The notes beneath the pieces were generated by a model, which was not told the origin of the DNA, did no database searches, and saw nothing but the letters and a program-made list of their open reading frames with translations. Positions 32,899 through 44,690 of a stretch of 64,000 bases of DNA are shown piece after piece. The stretch lies in contig JAJEKV010000039.1 in assembly GCA_021234155.1 (NCBI GenBank), positions 11,917,077 to 11,981,076 of the forward strand, read 5' to 3'. This stretch comes from Isoetes taiwanensis. Its lineage: Eukaryota; Streptophyta; Lycopodiopsida; Isoetales; Isoetaceae. Every line of letters begins with the position of its first letter. Position 1 is the first letter of the stretch. The position numbers and the translations under genes are program-made.

Positions 32899-34941
32899 AA
32901 TGGGACTAGTACATGGATAAGTTACAAAAAAAATTTTTTACAACAGAAAAAAACGGTCGTGTCATCACCTAAAATCCCCTCGGATCCTTTGTGCCAGCTG
33001 AAGGTCCTTGGGCATAATAGTGACCCTCTTCGCGTGTATGGCGCAAAGGTTAGCGTCGCTCAAAAGTTCAATAAGATACGCCTCGGCAGCTTCCTTAAGG
33101 CAAGGATCGCAAAAGCTTGAAACCTTAGGTCGGTCTTGAAGTCCTGAGCAATCTCCCATACCAGGCGCTGGAAGGGAAGCCGGCGGATCAATGGCTCGGT
33201 AGTCTTACGATACTTACGTATCTCGAAGTGCTACAGGTGCCGGTCAGCACAATGGGGTTTCAGCGGCTTAGGGTCGCCTTAAGCGGCGGAATGGACTTAC
33301 GCTTTGTGTTAGGATGCCTTGTCGGCTCAGCGATGTGTTCCGTCTACGAGCGATGTCTTCTTGGCGATTGTTGCATCTGCTGCGGTCGGGTCTTATAGTG
33401 CACCCCACTCTTAATAGGCGGGACTTTGTTCTCTTTAGTCTCCGATTACCTTGCCGGCTTCGGCTGCTGCGGTGCTGCCCGATCGGTTAACGTCGGCGAG
33501 GGGTTTTCACGGGGATTAACATTACAGGCAACACCTAGGTCTCTTTGGTGATCTTGCTGGCCCCCTCTTGATTCTCGCTCTGCTGGCTATGAAGGTCCTC
33601 CCCTTCCTCTTGGGCGGCTCTCTCTCTCTTCATCCCGGCCTCCTTGTCGGGCGCATTTGTATCTTGTAGAGCAATCTCGGTGTGGTACACAATGCGGCCG
33701 TGCTTTCATATGTCCTCTGCCGCAGTTCGGTGGGCCTTGACTAAACCTTGGCGGGACATTCTCAAAGATGAAGCTGTTAAGGTCTTCATTCCAAGAGAAG
33801 GTAGGAAGATTAAAGTATTCGATGCGTAAGTATCGACCTTTCCCCAAGTAATAAAAGCGTTCCATTCTTATATGCGGTGGAGCAGCGGCTATCGGTGTAA
33901 GTCTTCCACTCTCGCCAAGATGCATGATCCTCACGGGCTTCATTCGACTAAGCTCTGCCGAGGGTCGTCATCTGGTCTGGCGAGGGATAAAACTTAACCA
34001 CTGACCCATGCATGGTCGGCTGCTCTCCGAGAGTGTAATCTGGCCGGCTTCATTCAACTTGAGGAGGAAGCTTCGTTGAAGTGGAATATAGGGTAGGGGA
34101 CTCGTCGGCCCTCGACAAAGTGCTTGACAAAAGGTTAAGAATGGTATCTATCATAGGGCCTTCCTCGGCAAGATGCTTTCGACTAGGGTGACAAATAAGC
34201 TGGAACACGCTCAACTTCTTCAAATCCACGGTTAGCTTGAAGCGGCATGGCTATACTAACAAAGAACAGCAAAAGGAAGGAGGAAGGTGAAGCTCAAGCA
34301 AGGCGGGTCGGTGCTAAGAAGTAAGTAAGAACACCGAGGTGTAGAGGCAGATGCAAGGGGGCGTGGAGGTCGGCTATGGCGAGTTTGGAGCTTAAGTCCG
34401 TGACTATGGTGGAGAAAAGGGTGCTTTCGGAGAAAGCACTGCGCTTAAAAGTATAGTTCAAAATTCAAATTTCAACTTTTAACTTTTATAAAAATTTTCA
34501 AAAAAAATTAATTTTTTTTTTTTTATAAAAATTTTTTAAACAGTAGGCGATATAAAAATGTAGCGACCGTATAGGGCGTTGCGTTGCTTATCTGGCGTTT
34601 TATTTTTGAAAAGAAACACCCACGAGTAAGGCAGCGCCCTTTCCATTTTTTCGGTGACTGTTGTCCTTTTAACCTCGGGAGGCGTGCCCCTAGGGTATTT
34701 GAGAGGTGCCGATCCATTGGAGCCATTTTAGCCTTCATCAGAGCTACCTACAAAAAGTTATAGCTCTTGAAACTTGGGTCTTCGGTCGGCCCGGACTTCT
34801 TAAGGAATTCTGGTCTATTACATTAACCTAGCACTAAATCAAACATCAAAGACTTAAACAATCACTCTTGCTTAACTCTCTCTCCTAAGCTGCCGAACTA
34901 GCGAGTTAGGGTTTAGTCGATGCTATGATATGATTTGAGAA
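32899..34941 (-). other. Unexplained stretch between 5' LTR and gag, second block
   Basis: Decayed coding-like segments lie on the minus strand, for example DTILNLL, VKHFVEGRRVPYPIFHFNEA and NEAGQITLSESSRPCMGQW between about 34.2 and 33.95 kb, then RMERFYYLGKGRYLRIEYF near 33.85 kb. The family is not recognised. An A/T homopolymer-rich patch lies at 34450-34560. Confidence 0.4.
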
Positions 34942-34959
34942 ATGCGGCTCGATACCCTT
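34942..34959 (-). other. Primer binding site of the chromovirus
   Basis: On the minus strand, immediately after the 5' LTR, the sequence is AAGGGTATCGAGCCGC. It closely matches the initiator-methionine tRNA site used by most plant LTR elements (GGTATCAGAGCC), lacking two bases at CAG. Confidence 0.6.
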
Positions 34960-36593
34960 TGTGGCGCTCCACGAACATATCGACCCTCGGTGCGTATACA
35001 TCACGGGGACTTTCCCCTCCCATGGCAACCAACTTGCCATAAGCGGGACCCTCCGTCTAACTTTCGGGCCGTCTATAATAAGGCGGCTCAAGTGAAGGAC
35101 GAGAGGGGTCATTCGCCCACGCCTTCAATGAAGCCTACGTCGTGAGGAGCGTGAATACAAGGGTTAGCACCACGGCATAAATCATATATAAATAACCACC
35201 ACGAAGGGTGGCACATCCATCAAATACCAGCGGCAAAGAATATGCATCTAAACCTAAGAAAACACCCCAAACCCAAGGTTCTACCGGGTCAGAGCTCACT
35301 GTGAGGGTAGGTGGCGGCCTGGCCTCAAGAGATCAGAGACGGAGGTATAACACTGGCGTTGGCTGGCATAGAACATCGGCTAGGGTGGTCCACTCCATCC
35401 GCCCCTCCTGTGCACACTTTGCAGATGGGTCAATTCATGCTATGGCCTCGCTATAGCCTGGGGGAGGCAGGGGCTCGAGGCATCACCTGCATTTGAGCCT
35501 ACTCGGGGTTCATGAAGCCCGGTCCAGGATGAGGCGGTCGGGGAGGCATCCCCTTCGAGAATCCACGGTGGTTCCATGGGTGAGCTAGAGAATACGTGTG
35601 CGCATCGGCGACTCCGCATCCGTACCCGACTTACTCACCCTAAATCTACTCAAAGTGCAAGGTGCCCCATACGGGTCACACCTCTACACCCAGGGAGTGT
35701 CGGACCCATACCCGGCCCTCTCGTGGCCGGCTATCGAGGCCTAGCTCAGCTCCTTTGTAGGAGTCTCGGGGAGCCTTTTATGTTAGGTGCAAGACCCCAC
35801 CCCACTTCACCACTTGTGTTCCTTATGCGGTGCTAAGCCCGGTATCATAGCATCTATGACCGGTGGGCTCTTGTGCAGGCCGCAATTGCGGGATATCTGA
35901 GGGGCTCTATCTAGGAGCATACTACAATAAATGGCTCAGGAGGTCTCTACCCCCTTAATTCCCCATTTCGGAGTAATACTAGGCCAAGAACCATCAATCC
36001 ATCCTTCTGAGCAAAACCAGAATCGAATATAAAAGAGAACTTACCTTTACAATCAAGGGTTAGTTCCTCTGAGTAAAAAAGAGAGAACAAACCAACAACC
36101 CAAGCGAGGTGCCCCAGGGCTATCCTAGAATTCACAACTACTCTAGCCACCCATTGTGTTTTGCTTTGGACCGTTGTCATTGGGGATTTCCATCTTCTTG
36201 GTCTTGGTGTTCAGCTCGTGTCAGAAGGGTGGCGTCCAACTGCTCAAGGTGGCGCTCAGCTCTGGTCACAAGGGTGGCGCTCCACTGTTCAAGGTGAGTT
36301 GTGGCTGATATGGGGGTGGTGATCCACCCTATTGATCCCAATTAGCATTACCATGTTAGCCAATCGAGGGTGGCCACGTGGCGCCTTCCCAAGCCATAAT
36401 TAACTTAATTATGGCTTTTTAAATATTAGTTCCTTAGTTATAGGTTATTATCCTTAATAATTAAATTAGCATAGCTAATTTAATCCCTTTTAGGTCAACC
36501 CCCTAGGTTACCATACCCCATGGTGGCGTATCTATACTAGGTGACGTGTCAATATATTTATACGTATACCGTATAAATACTTGGAACGTCACA
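34960..36593 (-). repeat. 5' LTR (1634 bp)
   Basis: The segment starts TGTGGCGCTCC and ends GGAACGTCACA on the plus strand. It has the same content as the 3' LTR without the MITE. The last 290 bp are almost identical to the 3' LTR, while other parts differ by clustered small indels. Confidence 0.9.
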
Positions 36594-36598
36594 TCTGT

Positions 36599-38510
36599 GA
36601 TGTGTCCATTTCTGTATATCCCGTAGTATTCGGCATATCCACATCCATTGCAACAGCTATCTCTTGCACACGCCCTAACATCTGAGAACTATCCAACAAG
36701 AGTATTATGTAGAGCGAACCAACTTCTGTCTCTTTGGTGAATGATCGCCATCTAGTCTACCACTTCCAGATGCGTCATCAGACATTCCCATGTATTCGAA
36801 ATTATGAAGCGGCTTTTCTATAGAATCTGTTATCGCTGACAGGATCTTCTCAAAAATTTTGTTCAGTGCCTCCAGCTTTTTGAACTGTGGGTCGAACTCA
36901 GCAGTTGCCTTTTTTGTTTTTTCTAGCAGTGCCCTGGTTTCCTGTAACCTCTCTTCGAAACTTTTCTAATCCAGAGCATCCAGTATTTGAGCCATCTTGC
37001 TAAGACCTGTCTCCTGAGTTATTTTGATGTCCCGCATATTTGAACTGTTTGGCTTATCAGGCATAGCATTTTCTTCTTCCTCTTGTTTGGCAGGCCTTGC
37101 CATTTTCTCTAGAGTTTCAAAGAAGGATCTGAGGAAATGGCATATCTTATCGTCATATTCAAAGGAAACACTGTGTTTTCCTTGCATCAAGGCAACTCTT
37201 GAAGCTGTGCCAGGCGAGAAACAATCAAGAACATAACCCTCTAGTGGAACCAGCTCCTTCACCATATAGTAAATATATGATGTCTTTGCCTGGCTCTTAA
37301 GGACGAAGTCGCCATCCATTGCTGCCCAAGAGAACTTGGGTTCACCTGTAAAATACTCCAAATATTTTTTCTTTGTTTTTATATCCACCTCTTCGTCATC
37401 AGTTAATGGATATTTCGGAAGGGGCGTGCTTTTCGGTGCATTGGTTACTTGAGCCAGCCGTAGCTCCAGTTTTGACTTCACAAGCAATACACGAGCCTCA
37501 CTTCTGTTTATCGTAACATGGGTCACGTAATATTGGAACTCCTTGATATTTTTCTTGCTCTTCTAGCCTTGTTCTTCATAAGCCCCAAGGGAAACATGAG
37601 AACTACCTTGAATCTGACTTTGACTATACATGTAATTTGGCAAATGGGCGGGTCTGAGGAACATGATGATATGATAAACTTTGGCTTTTCTCATGCCTGC
37701 AATCCTGCTAAATAAATCTGTGTCTTTTTTAACTTCCCATAGCGTCGTGAAACTACGCATGTCAATAAAAATCATTGTGGCATTCTCAGACACCAGTGTA
37801 GAAACAGGAATACCAGACTTGGTGACATGGTGCATGATGTTCCTCTTCTCTTTCAGTTTCCTTGCCTCTTCTGGCTTTATAATGGCGATAATGGCTTCCA
37901 AAAAAGCACTGGGGAGATTGCCTTGCACTGAATCTTTATTATAGTTGGTTTTAATATAATCAAAATCTATGTCGACTATATCCAGCAATCGTTGCTCAGA
38001 AAGATCTGGAAAACATGTAGCTAGCTCCTCAAAACTTCTGTATTGCTTCTCTGATATAAAATTGACGTAGGACAACACTTCACGATGCATCAGTGACAGT
38101 GTTCTGATGTCCAGTGCCCTCTGTCGGCAATCAAATCGGCCTGTATAACTGGATTAAACTTTCAGAAAGATTTTGCCTTCGAGAATTTCGTCCATCAGTT
38201 GGGTGACCTCGGCATTATTCATTCCTCAAAGGTATCTTAGAAAAGTCTTGTTAAAGAACTCCTTAGAAGGCTTATCTAGCAATTCCCCATGATCATCAGC
38301 CAGCTTCCGCGCTGCCCACTTGTTAACAATATCAACAAGCTTGGACCATGATTCTTCTTGCATGAAAAGGAATTGCTTTTCATCCTTGAGTTCTTTAACC
38401 TTCAAGCTCATTGTAGCTATATCGAAAAATCCTGTAAACAACAGTTGGTCAGGATCGGCGATCTTCTTTAGCTGAAAATAAGAACTAACCTTCCAAGTGG
38501 ATGATACTGC
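36599..38510 (-). pseudogene. Methyltransferase-like gene, probably of mobile-element origin
   Basis: One frame covers about 600 codons, interrupted by in-frame TGA (38225), TAA (38157 region), TAG (37562) and TAG (36965), with one frame change near 36.7 kb. The C-terminal third contains GYVLDCFSPGTASRVALMQG and KHSVSFEYD. This resembles motif I of N6-adenine/N4-cytosine DNA methyltransferases (VLD.F.G...GRR..G.E.D). I see no DPPY/W catalytic motif. Upstream blocks (LATCFPDLSEQRLLDIVDI, NATMIFIDMRSFTTLWEV) are not recognised. The end is cut by the chromovirus and continues at 12478-12565; the start is cut by the LINE near 38510. All four stops are one C-to-T change from CGA, CAA or CAG. The enzyme assignment is tentative. 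Confidence 0.55.
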
Positions 38511-39940
38511 AGTGATCAACTCAAAAAGACACCAAAAAGCTTTTGGAAAGTGCTGCAGAGTAAAACAGAACAGACAAATTTGGATCCTCATGCTTTATCT
38601 AATTATATAAGGGATATTTATGAACATGAAAACGCTAAAGGTATGCCAAATTTAACTTGTGATAGAGATTTATAATCTATAGATGAAGTCAAGGAGGCTA
38701 TTTCAGAGATGTGCAATAGTAAGGCTCATGACATGGATGGTTTATGCGTGGAGTTATTTAAATGGGGGGGCCCAAGGACATTGTCTACTCTTACACAGAT
38801 GCTCAACGATAGCGTGCAGAAGGTATTGCCAGAACACTGGAAAATGAATAGGGTTCATCCTATTCATAAAGCAGGGGACAAAAAAGAGGTCACCAATTAT
38901 AGAACCATCTTAATTGGTAACACATTTGCAAAGGTTTTGGGAGGCCACTTGGAAAGAAAATTGAGCGCATGGGCTGAGCTAAATAACAGAAGGTCACACT
39001 TTCAAGCAGGTTTCAGGAAGCATCATAACACTCTGGATCACATGCTTACTCTTCGAGTGCTTATAGAGAAAGCAAAGATTCCTAATAGCGCCTTGTACAT
39101 GGCATTTATTGATTTCTCTAAGGCATTTGATAAGGTGCTGAGAAAAGACTTGTGGGAGAGAATGGCACATATTGGGGTTCCATGTGAGATCAGGAATGCA
39201 GTTTCTCAGCTCTATTCAGAGGTGCTTATAAAGCTCTCATGGGATGTGCAGGAAATAATTAAAATTACTATCGTTGTGCAGCAGGGGTGCCCCCTCTCCC
39301 CGACATTTATTGGACTCTTTGTGGATGAACTTGACGAACAGCTTCAGGCACACTCATTGATAGGCACAAAGCTCGGAACATATGTGATACAATTGCTCCT
39401 GTATGCTGATGATGTCGTGTTGATAGCTAGTAAAAAACAGACTCTGCAATGCCATCTGGATAAATTGGAAGCCTTTTGCGATGCAAAGCATATGAATGTC
39501 AATATTGCCAAGTCAAAAATTATGGTTGTTGGAGGCCTCTGTTCACATATAAAGGACATGCTATGGAGACAATGGAGCACTATAAATACTTGGGAATAGA
39601 ATTCTCCTCCAAATATAATTGGAAGGAGTGCATAAGAAAGAGGGTTGCATGAGGTAAAATGGCCTTATATGGTATGTTGAGGAAATGCTCTGATGCTGCT
39701 TTATATACAACTGGGGGCTCGAAAAGGTTTTATTAAAACATTAGTGCAGACAGTAGTGTTGTATGGGGCGCCCATATGGAGGCCAGATCTTTCTGCAAAG
39801 TTATGGATACAGATTGAGCAAATCCAGAAAACATTCCTGAAAGACGAACTTGGCTTCTACTTCTAGTGGTCTATTCCCACTAGAAGTAGAAGCCCTCTAC
39901 CAGGCAATTAATTTTGTGAATAGGGTAAGAGAATTTTGTG
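38510..39940 (+). mobile_element. LINE reverse transcriptase, 5'-truncated
   Basis: The domain begins near KTPKSFWKVLQSK and DPHALSNYIRDIYEHE. From 38709 it is open for 296 codons. NYRTILIGNTFAKVLGGHLE, HFQAGFRKHH, MAFIDFSKAFDKVLRKDLW, QQGCPLSPTFIGLFVDEL and LLYADDVVLIA are the successive RT motifs, with the ADD catalytic pair intact. After a frameshift at about 39595, YLGIEFSSKYNWKECIRKR, VLYGAPIWRPDL and LEVEALYQAINFVNRVRE follow. This is a non-LTR retrotransposon of the type that integrates by target-primed reverse transcription. It abuts a gene of opposite strand on the left, as expected of a 5'-truncated insertion. Confidence 0.88.
39852..39894. repeat. Perfect 18-bp hairpin within the LINE
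   Basis: GGCTTCTACTTCTAGTGG, a 7-base loop (TCTATTC), then the exact inverse. The right arm encodes the LINE residues PLEVEA; the left arm is an inverted copy that breaks the frame. Confidence 0.9.
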
Positions 39941-40440
39941 AATTTTGTTCAAACGAATACCACTCTATTTATATAAGCGCTTCTTTATATACGACATTTA
40001 AAGTGTACATTCGGTGGTCTTTTCGTAATGCACCTTGACATGATGTTTATGTAATAGCAATTTTGATTCCTGGTGAAAAGTGCACCTTGAGAGAGCAACA
40101 TAAAGTTGACTATAAGCAAAAACTGAGGCTGGCAAAGAAATCCAATGCGATATGCCAGCTTTCAACCATGAAGTTTGTGATTATGCAAAGTCCCAGAATT
40201 GATGTTTATATTATAAAAGGATCACCTGGTATTTTTAAATTATTGCTCTTTTAACTCCTTTACCATAAATCGCCCTTCCATTCAAGATAGCTGGTGGGTC
40301 TAACTTCAATTTCTCACAAAAAGCAAGGGGCAAGCCTAGCACCTATCCTGTGCAAATTGTGGTCTGGCATAGCGGAAGAATTACAGAACTGGCCGAAGGA
40401 TAGGCTACTTTATGCCATCCATTAGACAATTGGAATATTG
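39941..40440. other. No gene seen
   Basis: Possible LINE 3' region. The short open frame at 40063-40254 has no recognisable motif. Confidence 0.35.
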
Positions 40441-40892
40441 TAACAACCAACACACAACTACCATTAACATTAATTATCACAACCATTGGATCCAACACAT
40501 TTAAATTAAAATCCCCCTTAAACCCCCTTTGGTTTGGGTGCATATTCACACGGGGGGTGACTCCAGGCAACGAGAGCTGTTGGATAGGCATATTCACCCC
40601 TTATTCCTTAATCTACACCGTACGTAAAATTCCTCGTTTGTGGGGTATGCAAGTACAAAATTTGCTATACTGTATAACAAGATTTGCAAAATACTATAAG
40701 ATTTGAAGCAAAATACTATATGGTGTTGATTTTGTACGTGCAAAATATAATTATAAGGGCTCTTTTGCCCTCGTCACCCCCGTGTGAATATGCACCCAAA
40801 CCAAAGGGGGGTTTAAGGGGATTTTAATTTAAATGTGTTGGATCCAATGGTTGTGATAATTAATGTTAATGGTAGTTGTGTGTTGGTTGTTA
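40441..40892. mobile_element. Foldback element with 120-bp arms
   Basis: The left arm 40441-40561 and right arm 40773-40892 are inverse copies differing only in three homopolymer lengths (C5/C6, G5/G6, G4/G5). The spacer is 211 bp. Such near-identity indicates a recent foldback insertion or a recent inverted duplication. A GGGCCCGGGCCC palindrome follows at 40906-40917. Confidence 0.85.
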
Positions 40893-40988
40893 TATAAAAA
40901 AAATTGGGCCCGGGCCCCTAAAAACCAAACATATGTAAAAACATGTAAACATAACAAAACATGAATATCTAATATCTAGCATTATAAC

Positions 40989-41017
<29 letters not shown>
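40989..41017 (+). repeat. (A)29 tract
   Basis: A run of 29 A on the plus strand. It could be the poly(A) tail of the LINE (same strand, 1.05 kb beyond its last recognised codons), with the foldback inserted in its 3' region, but this is not shown. Confidence 0.6.
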
Positions 41018-41019
<2 letters not shown>

Positions 41020-41520
41020 AATATGAAGCCTGTGTAACTATAATATTATAGCATAATGTAACTTAATTACATACGCTTTAAAATCATATTATTTAAAAAT
41101 TTATTAAGCCATTGAAGGCGACAAAGTATTATAGCAATTTTGAAGCACTCAAAATAGATAGCGGATTAAGATCGATATACATCTTCGTTGATTTGCCTAT
41201 CAAGCGGTCTGCAGAGGGCAGTTAGCCTATTTACTTGCGCACGTAAACCCAACCAACCAACCAACCATAATAACAACACATCAATAGGGTCTTCGCCATG
41301 CGCAGGTGGTGGTTGCGCTGATGGTGGCAGGACTAATTGAACTTGATCTTCATTTATTGGATTCTCTAGTACAGTAATGTTGTTTCAACATCATGTTGAC
41401 TTCAGGCATCGAAGAAATGTCATGTGGAATTGATGGATTGAGAGATTCTATAGTGCATGAGCGTAAAGGAAAGAAATTGGTTAGATTGATATTAATTTAG
41501 AAAATAGAATTTTACTAGTG

Positions 41521-41666
41521 AAATAAAATTGAATCAATAAAAGCTTTTGACAACGATATGCTCTACAATAATGTTTTATTCACAAACCTTTAGTAACAAA
41601 ATAAAATTGAATCAAATAAAAGCTTTAGACATTGATATGCTTGACAATAATGTTTTATTCACAAAC
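41521..41666 (+). repeat. Tandem duplication of about 76 bp
   Basis: AAATAAAATTGAATCAA, then AAAAGCTTT and ACAATAATGTTTTATTCAC occur twice in tandem with few differences. Confidence 0.75.
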
Positions 41667-42374
41667 CATTGCATGAAAGACAACAACATCAAGGTTACTC
41701 TGCGGTAACAATTGGTGAGGTTCATAAAGAACTTAGTGACACTTTCTCACGGGTTGCACGGCTTTGGTTTAACAAGTGAAGAGAATCGGCCGGTTTGGTG
41801 ATGTGGAGTAGGTTTCTGTATGCGGTCGGTGAAGCGAGATCAAGGATAGAGGTTTTGAAGCAAGCTTGTTACGTTTCGCATTCCCGTGTTACTTCAGCTC
41901 TGACTATTTCTCTTTCACAATGAAACCATTGTTTATCAATCCATATGATTTTGGATGCTCCATATGGCCCTTTGTTTGGTGATCGATCACGCGACTCGAG
42001 AAAGCGGCATGGAATAATCCCTTTGTTGTGTGCACAAGAATCCATTTGTTGATTGAAGCTAAAGGCTGGTTACTATGAATAATCCAGTGAGGCCGGGAAT
42101 ATCAAGAAGTTAGAAGCAAACAGAGGGCCTAAAACTCTAAACTCTTTTAGAAATGCAACAAATCTTAGAACAGGGCAAAGTGAAGGAAACAAAGGCGGGT
42201 TTTGCGGCATTGCATTGTAGAATCGGAAAACCAATATCTTGTAAAAATACCATTATATTAGCTGAAGAAACATTAAAAAACAAATACCTTTGTAAATGTG
42301 AGCAAAAAATCCATCTCGTGATAACCTTCCATCAGCAAACATCCACTCCGGCAACAAGAATCCAAGAGGGCAAG

Positions 42375-42484
42375 TACACATGCGCATGCACATGCACATG
42401 CACATGCACAAGCAGAATACACATGCACATGCACATGCACACACGTGCACATGCACGTGCACATGCACATGCATACACATGCGC
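42375..42484 (+). repeat. (ACATGC)n microsatellite
   Basis: About 18 imperfect units of ACATGC with ACACGTGC variants; antisense frames rich in Cys/Met/Val are artefacts. Confidence 0.9.
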
Positions 42485-42959
42485 AGTGTTCATGCACAAA
42501 CATGCAGAGAAAGACAACAACCCTCGGATTGTTTCAGCCAACGAAAATTAACGGCCCATAAAGGGTGCACTCTAGAAATACTATTTAGTACACCTCAATG
42601 AATACAACAATGAAATCATAGAAAAACCATGTGAAAAAGCGTATAAAAAACAAAAAGTAACCCCCTGTTATTATGCTACATATTCTATCTCTTAGACAAT
42701 AGTTTTTTTTACTGGTGCAAAATGGCTTCACAACGAATCCTAATGACCAAATCTGCACAATAACCATCATTCAATTAAATTGGGATTATGTCTTAATTTT
42801 GGGACAAATTTCATATTGCATGTTTTTAGTAGCATATTCAAATTCACACATTTTACCTCAAAATTATGAAAACGTAATATCATGTTATTTACAAAATAAT
42901 CAATATTTCACAATATAGCACCATATCATAAAAACGTGACAACAAAAATTTACATATAT

Positions 42960-43873
42960 TCAACTTTCTTCAAGCACCCCCAATGATATCATAGCCTTCT
43001 TCCTGACATCCTGAGGTATTGTAATTCTCGCATTTCTAGCTGGAATAGTGTTTGGAGTCCATGAGTACAAAACACTTTCATAGTCTAGCCAAAGATCAGG
43101 ATCACTCGGATTTCTCCTCCATCTCTTTGTCCAACAATCTGAGTACCTTTCTTTATCCGATACATTGGTCAAGCGATGCCTTTGGACACCACCATTCCAC
43201 CCGCACATGGTTGAAGTTAATATTACCTTCTTCTTTGCAAATATCGAGATAGTGAACCCCAACCACCTTTGGATATGTATCTAAATCTGCTGGCTTTACT
43301 ACCACAAATTGGTGGCATTCCAAGTCAGTGGAAGGTTCATAAGCATCCATGCCTAGAAACTTTGGCCTATTGTTCTTAGGACCAACATAGTGTTTGTCAG
43401 AAGGAGGAGGAGCATATTGCTTGCGAATGCTACTTACAGTGTCATCAACATCCTCAGCACCTGCTAAGGTCTTCCACCTAGTTTTAGGCAACCACCCTTC
43501 TTTCAATTCATCTGAGGATGTGTCTATCTCCCCCAACAGGTTAATCACCTTCTTCCAGTAAGCCACCAAGGCACGGTTGGTGTCATCTGGATTGGTTTGC
43601 CAATGCTTTATATAGTCCTGGATTCCTTCCTTAGTCAATCCCAATTGCTTCACTTCTTCAGTAGGTTTTAGAGCTTTTGGTTGACCTGGAGGTATCATAG
43701 GCTTGCCATTCTCATCTCTACGCCATATTTCCTCCCCTCCTCTCCACTCATCCTCTGAAGGTCTCATCTTCCATTGGAAGATTGAAACAGTCTTATCAAG
43801 AGTCTCCTTCAACTTAGCACATAAATTGCACTTTGCAAAGTTGTTTGAAGTTGCTATGGTGACATGATTGAAA
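42960..43873 (-). pseudogene. Transposon-type gene, copy 2, C-terminal part
   Basis: From element B's left end the minus frame reads VTIATSNNFAKCNLCAKLKET, then jumps to IFQWKMRPSEDEWRGG. It ends, after one frame change near 43.2 kb, with RWRRNPSDPDLWLDYESVLY and ITIPQDVRKKAMISLGVL. The start follows in phase on FSRLWKKYF at 57.09 kb once element B and one AAA are removed. The order (a Cys-pair block after a SRLWKKYF-type helix, and a basic C-terminus) resembles a transposase-like family known from many eukaryotes. The central catalytic core expected between the Cys pair and the C-terminal domain is missing. Family identity is an inference. Confidence 0.6.
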
Positions 43874-43885
43874 CACACTAACCCC

Positions 43886-44330
43886 AAATTTGGCTCTATG
43901 TGTAGTTTTTTGCTGTCTTTTTTGGAGAAAAACAACACTTAAAGCCCACCTGTTGTTTTGTTCCGAAAATGCTAGAAACAACGTGTAGTTTTTGGATAAA
44001 AAGTCTATGCATAGAAAATTGACAGCCTTTTGAAAAAAAATCAATGCGTTGTTTTTAGCTGTTGTTTTTTTTTTTTTTTTACTAAAAAACTAACATGTGG
44101 TTTTACAGAATATCCACATATGGTTTTTGAAAATAGGAGTGGTTTTCAAGTATAGTTTTCACAAATAGGTGTGGTTTTCAAGTATAGTTTTTACAAATAG
44201 AAAACACGTGCAATTTTCTTAAGTGTGGTTTTCAAGGGTAAGAATTTGTTTTCTATATGTTGTTTTTTGTTTTCAAGTGTAGTTTTCATGAATAGAATAT
44301 TTGTGTGGTTTTTGGGTTGCCCCTAAGGGG
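43886..44330. repeat. Left subterminal region of element B
   Basis: Repeated phrases (GTGTGGTTTTCAAGTATAG, TGTAGTTTTCA, CACAAATAGG) recur at short intervals. The opposite end (56760-57030) shows the inverse phrases ACCACACCTC, AACTACA and AAAACAACAC. This inverted relation supports the pairing of the two ends. Confidence 0.65.
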
Positions 44331-44690
44331 GCAAACCCTTGTTTATGTGGGTTTGTGGCATATTATAGGTATATGCTAGTATATGCTTGAAATATGCCTA
44401 TGACTGCTAAAAACCCCTTATTGGCTGTAAATGCTAGGTCGTTTTCCTTGTTGGGCAGCCACTCTTGAAACTGGCTAACCGGAGAGGCCTGCTCTGGGCA
44501 ACCAAGCATAAGAGTGTGGGATTTAGTATCTGGAATGGCCCGCCAAGCATTAGAGCGCAAGATTAGGGCGCAGACACAGCCACAGCCACAGGTTTTAGAA
44601 ATGCAGGCGTGGATTCGGGCAGCAGGCATGGCAGCAGAATAAACTGCTCTCTTTTGCTGATACTTTTGTTTCTGTGTTACGTTTTCTAGA

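Larger units (their letters stand above)
41018..42959. other. Gene-poor stretch
   Basis: AT-rich, without recognised genes. It holds an (AACC)5 tract near 41250, the duplication at 41521-41666 and a microsatellite at 42375-42484. Confidence 0.4.

Noticed and set aside
40989-41017. LINE poly(A) tail
   Set aside because: Strand agrees but no LINE sequence can be traced up to it and no target duplication was found, so it is listed only as a homopolymer.
42253-42601. Cys/Met/Val/His-rich frames on both strands
   Set aside because: Translation of the (ACATGC)n microsatellite.
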